The notes beneath the pieces are model-generated. The model searched no databases. It saw nothing but the letters and a program-made list of their open reading frames with translations, and was not told where the DNA came from. From positions 12,834,001 to 12,898,000 of the forward strand of contig CP075494.1 in the NCBI GenBank assembly GCA_021613535.1: 64,000 nucleotides of DNA, read 5' to 3'. Below, piece after piece: positions 24,268 through 37,807 of the stretch. The position numbers were made by a program, and so were the translations under genes. The stretch comes from Adineta vaga. Taxonomy: Eukaryota; Rotifera. Numbering within the stretch: the stretch's first letter is position 1; each line of letters opens with the position of its first letter.

Positions 24268-27200
24268 TTATTTTCGTTTCTTCGAGAAAAATCCACTGGA
24301 TTTTTTCTTATCTGTTGATGTGCGAGGTTCAACTGATGAACTTGAACGTTGGGGTAATGTTCGTGCTTTTGTTTCATGTTCCGAAGATGATTGAGACATT
24401 TCACCACCTAAGCAAAGAGAAATATTAATTGTTTTGCAAAAAAAAAAAACTAACCAGATCCTGGCGTTTGTCGTAATGAACTAGTTGTTGGTAGTGAAGT
24501 TAAAGCAATTGATGGGATTTGTGTTGTTGGTGATGTGGTTGAGCTACTTGTTGATGCTGCTGAAGATATTGAGCTATTAATTGTCATAATCCACTCATTC
24601 ATTTCGATATCATCTTTAGCATGAAATAAATATTCATTGCCATCTTGTAATTTAATACGAAATACATGATTCTTTTTACGATAATCAGTTGCTGGTGCGA
24701 CATTTGTTGATAGATCTAAGAGAAGATCATCGCCAACTTGACGACCTGATCGTAAATGTTTAGCATCTTTATAAAATGATAAACGATCAGTTGTTAATGC
24801 ACAATAATATTTTTCCCATGCGCGATGTGTAGCTTTTCGTCCATGTCCTTCCCATTCGTGTTTTCGTGATAGGAAACCTTCTTTGATGGTTGGTATACGT
24901 GTCGATGATTCTGATCGTCGTTGTTTACCATTTAGTGTATCAATTTCTTGACTAGGACGTTGTTTACCTGATAGACGATTACCATCCGTAACCGTTCTTT
25001 CTTCTGCAATCGTTGATTTGGTTTTATGATCTGATGCTCGTAATGCATCACGTTCTTCCCATGTTTTGAATTCTTCAGTATAGAATGCTAAACGACTTGG
25101 TCGAGGTTCAATAGGTGGTAATTGTCGTTTCTTTTCTAAAGTTGTTAAATTACGTAGAGCATTAAAACGATCTTCTTGTGCCATTAGAGATTTTTCAAAT
25201 TGTTCATGACGTTTGATAAGATTTTCTACTTGATCTAATGTTTCACCAAGTTCTTCATTAGTTAGATAAGATTCTTGAGCAATTAACCATGTTTCAGCAA
25301 TAGCTGCATCACGTGCAAATTGATAAACTTCAAGAATAAGTTGTAAATATTCCCAACGTTCATGCCATGTATCATCAACACGATCACGTAACATCGATAA
25401 TTGAACACATTTATCTTTGACTTCAGATGAACGTGCATGTCGACGATTAATTAAATCTTTGCCTAGATTAATACACATAATAAAATTTTCTTGTCGTGCA
25501 TCGATTTCTGCCTTTAAACTTTGATGATTATTCATTAATAAATCGACACCACTAACATCATGTGGTTTATCACTATTATTCATTTGTCGAATCATTCCAT
25601 CCATCCACATATGTAAATCTCTTGCTAAATTAAAGAATCGATGTAAATCTTCATAATCATTCAAGAGACGTTTTCGTTGATCAACAAATTGTTGTAATAA
25701 TTTCCATTGAGTGATAACATCGATTTCTTTCTGTTTGATTTCCGTTTCTTTCTCACCAGCATAACGTCCATTTAAACGTTTTGCTTCTTGTTGAATACGT
25801 TGAATATCTTGTGCTAATAAAACTAATTCAGTTTCAAATTGTTGATGTTTACGTAATAATTGTTGAACACTTTGTTGATCACGACCAATTTCATCTGGTA
25901 TGGTATTTTTACGTTCTTGCATAGCAGCTAAAATATCTTTACAATCATGTAAAAATTTATGTAATTCCCATGATGCTTTCAATGATTGTAAACGTGTTTC
26001 AATCATTTCTAATAAATCTTGATAGGATTCATTTAATGAATCTTTTAATTCAGCTATTTCAGCTGAATCAATATGACCATTAGCAATAAGAATATCAATC
26101 ATATCATTTGCATGTTGTAAACGTTCGTTACCAATTTGTTCGGTTTCTTGAGCAAATGCTGCAAAACGATCGAGTAACATAGAAACATGTTCAAAATCTT
26201 GTCCAAGTTCATGTGAACCAGCAATTAATTCTCGATCAGAAATCCATTGTTCTAAATCATCAATTTCACGATTGAGACGATAAAGTTTCAATGTTTCTTC
26301 TAAACGTTGTCGTCGTTCCACAGATAGATCTTTCAAACTAGCATATAATTTATCCAATTGACTTTGTCGTTTATTTATTAAATCTTGATGTTCATGAACA
26401 AAATCACGTGATAAACTTGATTGAATTAAATCTTGATTTAAATTTTTCGCTTTTGTATCTAATGCACCAAGAATATCGGTATAGTTTTCAATTGTTTGAT
26501 CCATTGTTTGTTGTTTACGAATAAATGTTTGTGTAGCTAATTCATCTTTACCACGTTCTTCACTCATCATATATAGTTCTTGTTCACCAAGCCAAGCTTC
26601 AGCTTCACTTAAATCATAATAATATTGATAAAGATTTTCTAATAATTCTAAATGTTCACGTCGTTGTTTAATTGTTTCTTTTAATTGTGTATAATTTTCG
26701 GAAAGTTGATCTAAACGTTGACGAAATTCATCTGAACGTGCGGGATAATCTTGACTGATTCGTGTACATTCATGATTTAAATGTTCAAGAAGACGTTGTT
26801 CATGATTTTCAATTTCTTTTAATAAAGATTCATTTTTACGTTTTAATAATTGAATATTCATTAATGTTTGTTGTTTATTATTAAATATTAAATCAGCATA
26901 GGATTGCAAAAGATGACGTTTTTCACTTAACCAAATTTGTTCATCTTCAATATCACGTAAATATTGATGAAGATGTTTTTGTTGTTCTAAACGTAATTTC
27001 TTTTGTTCTAATGGAAGAAGAAGTTTCGAAAATTTCTCTTCGACTTGTAAACGTTTGGTATCAATTTCTTCGGATTTTTCCGGTTCTAATTGTTTTAATT
27101 TTTCAGCTTGAACACGTAATTCATCGACTTGTTGTTGTCGTTTTAATAATTCTTCTTCAATAGTTGTTTGTTTAAGTAACAAAAGATTTGTAGCAGTTAA

Positions 27201-27778
27201 ATTATTTTCCAATGGTTCCATTGTTGTTGTTAATTGGCTATCGGTTTGATCTGCTGGTGCAGTTGTTTCACCTGCATATAAATGTTTTTCAATATTGAAC
27301 ATAAATTCATCAAGATTAGTAATAGATTGTTGAAATAATTTCGAACGATTGGCATCAAATAATCGTTCACCTTTGTCACGTGTAATATCTTCTAATTTCA
27401 CCCAAGAATCATCTAATTCTTTAATACGTTGTTCGATCATACTTGGATCAATTAATTGACGATTTTCAGCTTTTAATTGTTCAGCATGTTCTTTAAGAGC
27501 AACTAAACGTTCTTTATTCGAAAGAATTTCTGCTTGAAATGCTTGATGACGAAGATATTTCGTATGAATATTTGCTGTATCACGATATGTATCATCTTGT
27601 GCTTGAAGAGATTTCATATCAAGCCATTCTTTAAGATCATCACAATCTTGAATAAATTGAAAGTATTTAAGTGATTCATGTAGTTTATCGTGCATTTCAA
27701 GAGCAGATTGACGATTAGCACCATAACGATCATTAATAACGGATGCACGAGAAAGAATACGATCACCTAGACAGACAA

Positions 27779-27826
<48 letters not shown>

Positions 27827-30800
27827 AGAAGAAGAGAGTCGTTATATATAATAAATATGATTTCAACTTACCTAAATAATGATTTTCTTGACATAGACGT
27901 TGAGCAAATGAACAAACACCTTGTATTTTATCTTCATTTGCTGTCATTGTTGTAACAAAATCTTCATGTTTTTTTATTAAAACTTCCACATCATCAAATG
28001 ATTTCGGTTTTTGTTCACGTTCTCGTGTTAAATAGGCTTCTTGATGATTGAGTAATATTTCAGCTTGATTGGCATCTCGAGCAAACATTTGATATTGCAT
28101 TGCTTCAGTTAACATATTCTTTTTCTGATGCCACATTTGATCAAGTTCATTCCAACCATCATCAAGTGCATTTAGACGTTCACGTAAAAATATATATTGA
28201 GGATCTGTTGTATCAGCATCACGAATAACACGATGACCATATTCTTTCATTTGGCCATAATCAGGACCATAACGATCAATTTCTTCTTTGATTGTTTGAT
28301 GTTGATTTAATAATTGTTCTGCTTCATTCAATGAATTTGGTATATCTTCACTAGCAACTAATGTTTGTGTACGTGTTAACCATGCTGAGAAATGATCAAG
28401 ATCACGAAGAAATTTCTGTAATTCAGCTGCTTCACCCATAGATTCTTCTCGGCGACGTAAAATTTCTTTGAGTTCATACCAAACTGAATTAATTTGACCG
28501 ACTTTATTACGAATATCTTGTGCATCATCTGGATGATCTTTTTCTAATTTCGATGCTTCTGAGTCAAGTTGATCAAGTTTAGATTGTATTGCAGCCATAT
28601 CACGTTCTAAACCACTCAGACGACGTTGCATCGTCATAACACCACCAAGATCACGACCTAAAAATTCACATATGTCAATCATCAACAGCAATAAATACAA
28701 GGCATATAATACATATGGATGTACATTCGAAATTAGTCAATCATACTCAAGAATTAACTTATCGGAGAAAAAAAAGGTTTTTCACTTGAAAAATAATTAC
28801 CTAAATCTTCAGTGGATTGTACAATACGAATTTTATCTTGAATCCATGATATTGTTTCATTACATTCAATATGAAATGTTTGCACACCAAATGTTGAACT
28901 TAAATCTTCGCGTTTTTTATCAACTAATCGTCGTAATTGTGCCCAATTATGATTTAATCGATTAATACGATCTAAGATTTCTTGTGAATTAGGATGATCA
29001 TTTTGTACTAATGTTCGTGCTTGATGACCAACAATAGCAACTTTAGATGCCGTAGAATTCATATCACGTTCAAAGCCATCGAAACGATGTTTAATAACTT
29101 CTAATTCTTCAATATCATTCACTTGTGTTGGATCTAGTGTTGCTAGAAATCGTTCCTTTTCTTCAATCCATGCTTCGACATTATCAGCATCAGCTAATAA
29201 ACGAAACAATGAAATAGCATCATGTAATTTTTGTTTACGTAATTTTGATAATTCTAATAATTCAGTATATCGTCGTTCAATCGATTGAAGACGTTGTTGA
29301 ACATCAGATGAGGCTTGTTTTTCTGGTGTTAATGTTTGAAGATTACTAGTTTTCAAATTATCAATCGTTTGACGATAATTATCTAATGTATCTTGTGTAT
29401 CTTTATGTTTTTTTAATAATGTTTGTGCAGATAATTCATCACGACCAATATCTTCACTTGATACAAGTTTTAACATATCAAGCATCCAGGTATCAATGTC
29501 ATCGGCATCAGCAAAGAATTGATAATAGTTATGTGTTTCATTCAGATTATTAGCACGATTTGATGACATTTGAAGTAAATTATCCCATTTAGATTTTAAC
29601 ATATCTAAACGTTCGTTGATTTTCGGACCAGCAAAATGACCTTGTTTAACCAATCCTTCACCTTGATTTGTTAGATTTTCAAGTTGACCATATCTAAAAA
29701 TGAAAATTCAACAAAATTATCAACAAGTACGTCGAATTCTTTACCTTCCAGCCATATCAGCTTCAACTAATTTATGTTTAGCTGTTAAACTATCCGTTGA
29801 ATTAACATCATGACCCATATCTGGTGATGTCATGGCTTGTTGTTTTTCATCAATCCATAATTCAGCATCACCAACATCGGAATAGAATTTCGATAAAACT
29901 TTTGCTTGTTCAAGTATATCTCGACGTTTTCGTGCTAATTCAATTAATTCATCATACGCTTTTTGTAAATTATGTATACGTATTTCAATTTCTTCAGGTG
30001 TAGCTGGACGATATCCATCTATATTAACATCTGGATTCAGATATTCATCTGCATCAGTAATCGCACGTTTTAAACGTTCATCAATAACATAAATATCAGC
30101 TTCAATTAATGAATGTCGTTGAAGAAGATCATCAGCAGACATGATATATTTTTCAACATCATCTGATTTTAATCGCCATTTTAAATCAGTAATCCATTCA
30201 TAGATATATTGCATTTCCTACAATAGAAAATCATCATTCAACTGAAATGAAATTTAAGAAATCATACTTGAAAAACTCGTTGAAGATTATAAGCAAGTTC
30301 AAGACATTGTCGTCGTTTAGTAACTAGACCAACTAAATATTCCCAATGCATTTCAACATTCTTTTTTCGTGCTTCAACTGTTGTATAATCATGATAATCT
30401 TCAGTTTTAAGTTCATTTGCAATAGCCATGATATTTTGAAGACGTTCTTCAAATGCAGCTATATCTGTTTGAATAGCTTCTTGTTTCTTAAATGCTGCTT
30501 CAACCGATGCTAAATCTGTACCAAATTGATCACTAAAAACAAGATATAGAAATAGATGAATTGATTTCGATGAAGAAAATATTTCGAAAGATATGAAGTA
30601 GAACTTAAGCAAATTTGCTGCAGACTACTTCTATTATTTTACAGCAAGAAGCAATGATAGCAAATGTTTATCACATGCTGTCTGTTACAAAACATTGAAA
30701 TACCTTTTTATAATTTATACCACAACGACTGATATATATCGTCTACTCTTGATATGACCAATAATAACATCGAGCCTGTATAAATTCTATGTATGTATGT

Positions 30801-30862
30801 ATGTATGAGGATTATTCGGAAGGAAATCATCTCGATATATCAATTCAAAAGAGTCTGATCTC

Positions 30863-30895
<33 letters not shown>

Positions 30896-32671
30896 TAAAT
30901 CCTATCAAGATTGGTACACTCAATTCAAAGTTTTATGACTATTTGTTTATTTACCTTGCAACAAGTTTTTCACTATCTGTTAACCATTTTTCTCTAAGAC
31001 CAGCTTTTCGATTGAATTTCGTTGCTAATTGTTCTAATCGTTCTTGTCGAAGAATTTCTTCACGTAATGCTAATTCTCTTTCATGTTCAGCTCGTTCTAA
31101 ATTTTCCCATGCACGATTAATATCCGATATCATTTTGCCTTCTCGAGGTTGAAATGGTACTTGTTGATTGGCACGTTCTTTACTTTGTAATGTAAATAAT
31201 AGAACTTCTAAATTTCCTTTTTCAGCAAATCGTGCTGGTTTATCCATTACACGATAACGATTAAATTCAACTAATTTTTCTTGTACACGTCCAAGTGAAT
31301 TGGGAAATTGTCGATCATTCAATGTTCGAATTGTTTGTTCAATCCATGCTAAGAGATCCGATACTAAACGTTCATATTCATTTGCCATCTTTTCTGAATC
31401 AAGTGCTGAACCAACAACTTTAGCTAAACGTCTGCCTTGAACACTATCATTTTTCATTTTAGAAAAGTAATGATATAATGTAACAATATATGTAATGATT
31501 GATTTTTCATCGACATATTCAACATTAACATCTTCGGGATCAAGTAATTTACTGATACCTAAACGTTTTTCACATAAATCAAATGCTAATTGTAAATTAT
31601 GATTGGGATTTTCTTTTGTTAATGTTTTAAATTGTGGAATAAGATCGGGACGATGTTTATGTATCAATGCACAAAATGCTAAACCATCTTTCCATGACGA
31701 TGTAAAATTACGAACATTAACATTTGAATAATCAGCTGTTTTCATTTGACACCAAAGTAATAAAGCATCTTTAGCTGATTTTGTTTCTGTTGATTCATAT
31801 TCTTCAATTGTTATATCTTGAATTTGAAAACGAAGAATTATTGTCCAAATAAGACCAAGGATTAAGGAAGAATTTCCATCGACAATATCATGAGCACTGT
31901 AAAAAAGAAGAAGAAGATAATGTTAAAATTTTTCAATCATCAGGGCTATCTTTTTTTCTCTCAATTTGATCATTCATTTATGATAAGATATCTGTCACTT
32001 TTTTTTTGTTTTCATATAAATATTTTTCTATTAATTGATTTATATAGAGTGATTTCAATGAAGCATATTGTACATTTTCTTAGTGAACCAAATCTTTTTT
32101 TGATTGATGTATTAACTTTCACAGTAAAGAATTAATCTAAGCAATATTCAAATAAATCGAATCGTTCTTCTCATTCTCATTCTCTTTCATACATATACAT
32201 GACTTCACATAGATTCAATGTCAATGTTCAAACTACGTACCCAATATTTTCTAGATGAACATGTTGTTCTTGTAAAAACATGATTGCTTTGTCGACATTT
32301 TCTAAACAATGAATACGCATTTTTCCTCGTGTTGCTTTGGGTAGACGTTCTCCACTTAAAATTTCTAGAAGACGAATTAACATTCTTCCATCAGCTAAAT
32401 CAGTATATAAATCATTGATACGACAACCAACACGAGTTAAATGTGAATTAACCCATTTCGTAAATGTTTTCTTTTGTACATGACCACGTTCATCAGCAAG
32501 AACTTGAATACGTGTTCGTTCGAACATTCGGGCTGATGAATTACATTCATCTTGACCATCTAAATCAAAATCAGCTGCTAATTGATCTATATTAAATGGA
32601 ATTTGATCATGTTGGGAATTGTGACCATTAGTTTGAGGATGATGAATACCATTAGCGGTTGCTGGCGACAT
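24268..32671 (-). CDS. Beta-spectrin
   Basis: Eight exons, 32671-32241, 31896-30955, 30532-30268, 30217-29745, 29693-28801, 28657-27872, 27766-24455 and 24407-24268, sum to 7,242 bases or 2,413 residues. The N-terminus has two calponin-homology domains forming the actin-binding region ([14 protein letters not shown], then [17 protein letters not shown]). About seventeen three-helix spectrin repeats follow with the usual conserved Trp. A PH domain lies at about residues 2223-2328 ([20 protein letters not shown]). A Ser/Thr/Lys tail ends in FFSKKRK. Beta-spectrin pairs with alpha-spectrin and crosslinks cortical actin, and the PH domain contacts phosphoinositides. The 3,312-base seventh exon is unusually long. 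An intron at 27871-27767 is free of stops and could be mistaken for coding. I take the ATG at 32671, not the TTG two codons before it. Confidence 0.93.
27767..27871 (-). repeat. Stop-free beta-spectrin intron with GATA tetranucleotide repeat
   Basis: This 105-base intron holds about ten GATA/TATC units at 27782-27823. It has GTAAGT and TAG ends and happens to be open in the coding frame, so a naive frame runs through it and adds 35 Ile/Tyr/Leu-rich residues. Removing it restores a normal spectrin repeat. Confidence 0.85.
30533..30954 (-). other. Long intron in beta-spectrin with simple repeats
   Basis: At 422 bases this intron is several times longer than its neighbours. It contains a TGTA run near 30790-30806 and a TA run near 30868-30892. 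I see no coding sequence in it. Confidence 0.7.
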
Positions 32672-34872
32672 GTCCAAACTAAAGAAGAAAAATATTACTA
32701 TTAGTAGTCATATATATATATATATGAATTTATATCATAACAGAAGATGAGTATGTCCAATAAACAGTAGATGATATTTTGAATGTGTTCTCGGACAGAC
32801 AACTCAATAGATCAATTTGATTTTCATTTCACTTTGACTCAACTGAATTGTTCATCGAATATGAATTAAGAAAAAGAAAATGAGATTTTTCTGAAAGAAT
32901 CCGAAGTAATTAATGAGGATTTTTTTCTCTTCGATTAAGCTTACTAAGCTTGTTGTTGATGATATGATGCTGTATCGACCATTGTTGCTGCTGCTGTCTT
33001 TCTTACATTCTGCGTTGAACGTTAAACATCTCACAATGAATTCTTGGCCTATGTATAAAAGCGATGGTGTATATTCTCTTTCTCTTTTCTCTTTCTTTCT
33101 ATTTCGAGTGTATATGCTTTTATTCGCTTGTCCATCGGTCAGACGGTTATCTACGGGGTGAAGAAAAAGAATATCGCTCACATTTTTATCTATCCTTGTT
33201 TCTACTTGCAGATGTGGTGATGTTGGTAATCATTTGCGTTCATCGCCGCTCTTCTATTCTTTCTTTCCGTTCAAAGGTAGTGATGTTGATAATGCCTTTT
33301 TTTCTCGCTTTCGTCTCGTTTATGTTCTGTTTTTTCTTTCTCTTTCCCTTTCTCTCTCGCGTTCTTTCTCTCCCTCTCTGTTTGTCTGTCTGCCTGCCTG
33401 CCTGCCTGCCTATATCGTCCATTCGTTCTCGTTAGCTCGAAGAAAAATACTAAATGGTACCAGCAATTGATTACTATTACAACTGTTGCACGACGATATT
33501 TTGTTTTTGTCGTAGTTTTGCGTTTTTTCCTCCTTACAATTATGACAATATGTGGCTTTCATATTAACCAAAAATCAATGAAAAGAATAACCGCAAATAA
33601 AATTGCTTCTTGCAATGATCGATGTTTTTCAACTCATTTTAAAACAGAAAAAAAAACTATTTTCCATTATATTTATGAGATTATTTAGAAAAAATGTCTA
33701 TACTGCAGGCTATATATAAACATTGAGATACATATCCTGCTGTTCTTCGTGATGAACAAAACTAGATCACACATTGATTTTGGAGAAAAAACAAACTGTA
33801 TGATAACGAGTGTTTCTAGATACAACGTATGAATTATTTTATCAAAATATGACAATTGTAATATAGTAGAAAAAAAGCTAAGTAAATAGCATTCGTGGCT
33901 TTCATTTTAAATAGTCAACGAAAATGTTAATGGACATTTTTGTGGTTTTAACTACGCTTAAGGCAGAAAGGTTAAAAGTGATTTCGAAAAAAAAAGCTTT
34001 TTTTTTGAATGATTTCAGTGAATTGAATTGATGAAATTGCTTTATGTCATCAGGCTGGGAAATATTCACCACGATTCCGATTTGTCTACTACCGTAATTT
34101 CTCTATAAGAGATCTTGACCTTCACGTTCAAACAAACTCTCCAATTACTATTCAGTTATTGTTTTCATTATCTTCTCTAGTTTATTATTCTATCTTTCTC
34201 ATTGTATATAACAAAAACAAAACCTGATAAAATTTCCGTTGATATCAATCAACAAAGTTAATAAAGATTCATCTTCTATGAACAATAAATAGTCTTAAAA
34301 AAAAAGACATAAAATGAAACTCTTCACTTCTCGATCAAGAAAGCCAACATATGGAATGTCGATATCAATCACTTGACCTTATCTTTAAGCAAGAGAAATT
34401 CTTACCTCGTTGACATATTGAACAGCACTGCTAGAAGTATATTTTAATTGAGAAACAAATGAGAGAGAGAGAGAAAAAAACCACCTAACAAAGAGATAAT
34501 AATCTAAAATAAACAATTTCAAAACTATCAAAAAACTGATTTCTTCTGTCAAGACAGAACGTTAACTCTAATGTATTGACAAAAACAAATAAACAAATAG
34601 TTTTTTTTTCTTCTTGGCTTATTCTTTCTTCTTTTCTTTCTTTCATTTATTGATTGATTCATCGATTGAAAAACAAATACCAATAAAATTTATTTTCATT
34701 TTATTCAATTGATTTTTTTTTCGAGAATTTTATTAATTTTATTTCGATTTATGAGAAAAACTAGATGAAATATTTTCAGTTAACGCCATCTATAATTCAA
34801 CATATAATATAGACGATTTCTTTTCGAAATAACTCTTTCTTTCATACGCATAACAAAGCAAGCAATTTAACG
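32672..34872. other. Long intergenic region between divergent spectrin and TUT1-like genes
   Basis: About 2.2 kb with no supported gene. It should hold the 5' UTR and promoter of beta-spectrin and the promoter of the TUT1-like gene. Pyrimidine-rich stretches at 33060-33440 create several overlapping open frames on both strands, all of low complexity. A CTGC run lies at about 33388-33410 and a TA run at 32707-32724. Confidence 0.5.
33388..33410. repeat. TGCC tetranucleotide microsatellite
   Basis: About five perfect CTGC units follow a GTCTGTCTG run, upstream of beta-spectrin. It is a simple repeat with no assigned function. Confidence 0.85.
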
Positions 34873-37623
34873 ATGGTTCTCCGCTGTGATTTATGCCGTA
34901 TAGAAGTACCCGATGGTTTGTCGAATAAAACTAAAACTTGAAAATTATAATTCTGTATTTTGTAGAACATGTTCTAGCTGATCATAATAATGGTAAACGT
35001 CATCAAGCATTATTAACTGCTCGTCAACGATTTGAAAGTTCACAAAATTCAAGTATTTATGTAACGCGATTTAAACCTGAACATGATGAAGCTTTACTGA
35101 AAAATTATTTTTCACGTTTTGGATCGATTAAAAATTGTTTTCTTGACAAAGAAAAGGTTTGTTCGTACTCATGAAGTTTTCAATGAATATAATGGTTTAC
35201 TTTTCTTATTTTGTTTCTTTGAAGCATGTGTATGCCATCATTGAATATGAAAATATCGATTCGGCTAATAAATGTTTAGAACAATCTGAACAATGTCAGT
35301 TAGATGATGGTACACGTTTAAAAGTGAAAGCACGTAATCATCATGAATTCAAATCGAAACGTATGTTAATTAGTGAACAAGAATTTTTAAATATCAACAA
35401 GGAAAAGGAAATTGAACAACATGGAATTCTTATTCAAATGTTAAACAGTCAATCATCGGTAAGAAATTCGATGAGAATTTATAGAGACTTTATCGAATAT
35501 ATATTCAGATTGATGAACAAGCAGAAGCTATTGTTCAACAAGAAAAACTTCCCGATGAAATTTTAAAAGGTCGAGAAGAGTTTTTTAAAGAATTACAAAA
35601 CATGTTTATGAAAAATTTTCCCGGTAAGAATCTTTCAACTAATTAGAAGACAAATTCATTCTATCGATTTTATCTAGGTGCACAATTATGTTTAACTGGT
35701 TCAATGGCGAATAGTTTAGCAACGATATTATCTGATATGGATCTTGTCCTTGTTTTAAATGACATGTATATCGAACCACAACGTGTCTTATCATCATCAA
35801 ATAATAGCCGTGAATCGATGAATATCGATGAAAACAGTTGTAGTAATGATGTAGATATGCATCAAAATAAAGTATGTTGTAGTTTCATGAAAAATTCAGA
35901 TAGACGAAAAAGAAAACATTTTTCTTCGTTATTTCGATTAGTTCAAACGGAATGCAAGTGATGGTTCATCAAGTCGTTCATTATCACCTCCACTTCCATC
36001 ATCATCATCATCATCTTATTCAGCTGATGAACTTCTTCAAATGTCAATTCCAGATCGACTTGATTATATTCGTCGATTACTTCGTTCATCTGCAGCTTAT
36101 GTTTGTCATGTACAACGAATTGCACAAGCTCGTTGTCCAGTTGTTCGATTTTGTCATAAACAACAGAAAATGTTTTGTGAATTATCAATTAATAATCAGT
36201 AAGTATTGACATCAAGTCTTGTTGAAAAAGTTTTACTAATTAAAACGTATTTTTAGTTTAGCAACAGCAAACACAGATTTAGTACGATATTTTCTAATAT
36301 ATGAACCGAAATTACGTTCATTATTATATACAATTCGATTATGGTTGAAACAAAAAGATTTACTTGGCAAAGGACATCGTTTTAATACATATACATTATT
36401 CTGGATGATTGTGTGTTCGTTACAATTAGATAATCAACAATTACCTAGTGTAAAATCATTATCAGAACGAGCAAGTAAGTAAAAAAATAAATGTCTATCG
36501 ATTATTATCTTATGAATCTATTTAGATCATAAACGACAACATGGACCATGGAATTGTTCGATTCCAGATATAAATCAAATCGAAAAGAATATCTCAACGG
36601 GTTCCTTAGGTAAAATTTTTGAAGACAACTGTGTATAGTTTTCTCTCAATTGTAAAAATCGAATATAAACTATGAAATTCTTTTCTTTCAGAACAAATAC
36701 TTCATAATTTTTTCAAATTCTATTCAAAATTGAATGCAACTGAACATGAACTTTCACCGTGGAGTGGTAAACTTGAGTCGAAATCTTCTTCAACTAATTC
36801 ATTTTCAATATTTGATCCATTCGAACATGATCATAATCTAACTTCGAATATTTCTCAAACCAATTGGGTCAAATTTCAAGAAGAATGTTCATTAGCCAAT
36901 CAAATTCTTGATGAATCTTCTAAAAAACGTCAAAATAAATCATGGGGTTTATCTTTAATTTTAACTCGAAAATCATTACCACAAAAGAATCTCATTCATG
37001 AACCACATTATAATCCTTCACATTCGTCAAATATCATCGAATTTCGAGTACAAGAAACTAATGAAAACGAATTAGACACATATGTTAAAGTTATTCTCAA
37101 AGATATTTTATTATTCGAACAAGTTAATTATGAAATGATTAGTAAAAAACGACCAGCAAGTCCACCAAGTGAAGTCACAGCAAATAAATTAGCTGAAAAA
37201 TTAGATGAAACACTTTCTGCAAAACGTCGTCGAACAGACGATGATGGTTATACAGCAACACCAACAATGGGTATATCGTATTCGAAAGAAAAAGTTTATT
37301 TTCAAGTTAATTATCGAACATGGCAAGATCGTCGAAAATTAAAACGAAGTATTGATAATGAACAAAAGAATATGTCTATTTATGAGTGTGAAAAGTTAAT
37401 TAGTCATAAATTAAAAGAAGATCACGAACATCGTTTAGAAACACCGATATATCTATCCATGGAAATGAAATTCTTACCAACAACAGTAACTGAAAAGTCC
37501 AATCAAAAAGTTCAAATTCATTTTGAATTTCAAGCAAATGAACAATATCAATTATTTGTTGATTTAACACATTTTCTAACTTTATATCTACCAAAAATGT
37601 TGACAAATCAATCAGCAAATTAA
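34873..37623 (+). CDS. TUT1-like terminal nucleotidyltransferase (U6 TUTase / Star-PAP)
   Basis: Nine exons, 34873-34915, 34966-35156, 35225-35458, 35509-35623, 35678-35871, 35942-36198, 36257-36474, 36526-36609 and 36692-37623, give 755 residues (human TUT1 is 874). A U1-type C2H2 finger lies at residues 4-30, split by the first intron. An RRM follows at about 50-125 (SSIYVTRF, then YAIIEYE). The polymerase core has GSMANSLATILSDMDLVLVL, with Gly202-Ser203 and the acidic pair Asp214/Asp216. The third acidic position, in FCELSINN, is Glu339 instead of the usual Asp. A PAP-associated domain follows (FNTYTLFWMIVCSLQL). The finger-RRM-polymerase order is specific to TUT1, which adds uridines to U6 snRNA and, in vertebrates, polyadenylates some mRNAs. 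The gene sits 184 bases upstream of the next plus-strand gene. Confidence 0.87.
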
Positions 37624-37807
37624 AAGACATTTAGTGAAGTCTAGTCATTCCTTGGATTTTTTTAACGTTTTTATTTTGCTTTATTGAATAAACATCTATT
37701 CGAAAAGTATTTTTAGAGCAAATCGATAGTTTTCATTCGAAATAAAGAAGACTGAACTCAAGAATAAACGTATCTTAGTTACCATTTCTCAATTATTTTC
37801 ATTAGAA

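Noticed and set aside
27782-27823. GATA repeat as a CRISPR or structural array
   Set aside because: Perfect four-base units without spacers, inside an intron of a nuclear gene.
27767-27871. An open segment that would add 35 residues to beta-spectrin
   Set aside because: It has clean splice ends and a GATA repeat, and it breaks a spectrin repeat. I treat it as an intron.
30868-30892. TA repeat as a promoter element
   Set aside because: It sits in a spectrin intron with no gene start nearby. It is a simple microsatellite.
32852-33470. Several overlapping frames on both strands
   Set aside because: Pyrimidine-rich spectrin flank with CTGC and CTTT repeats. The frames are mutually exclusive and of low complexity.
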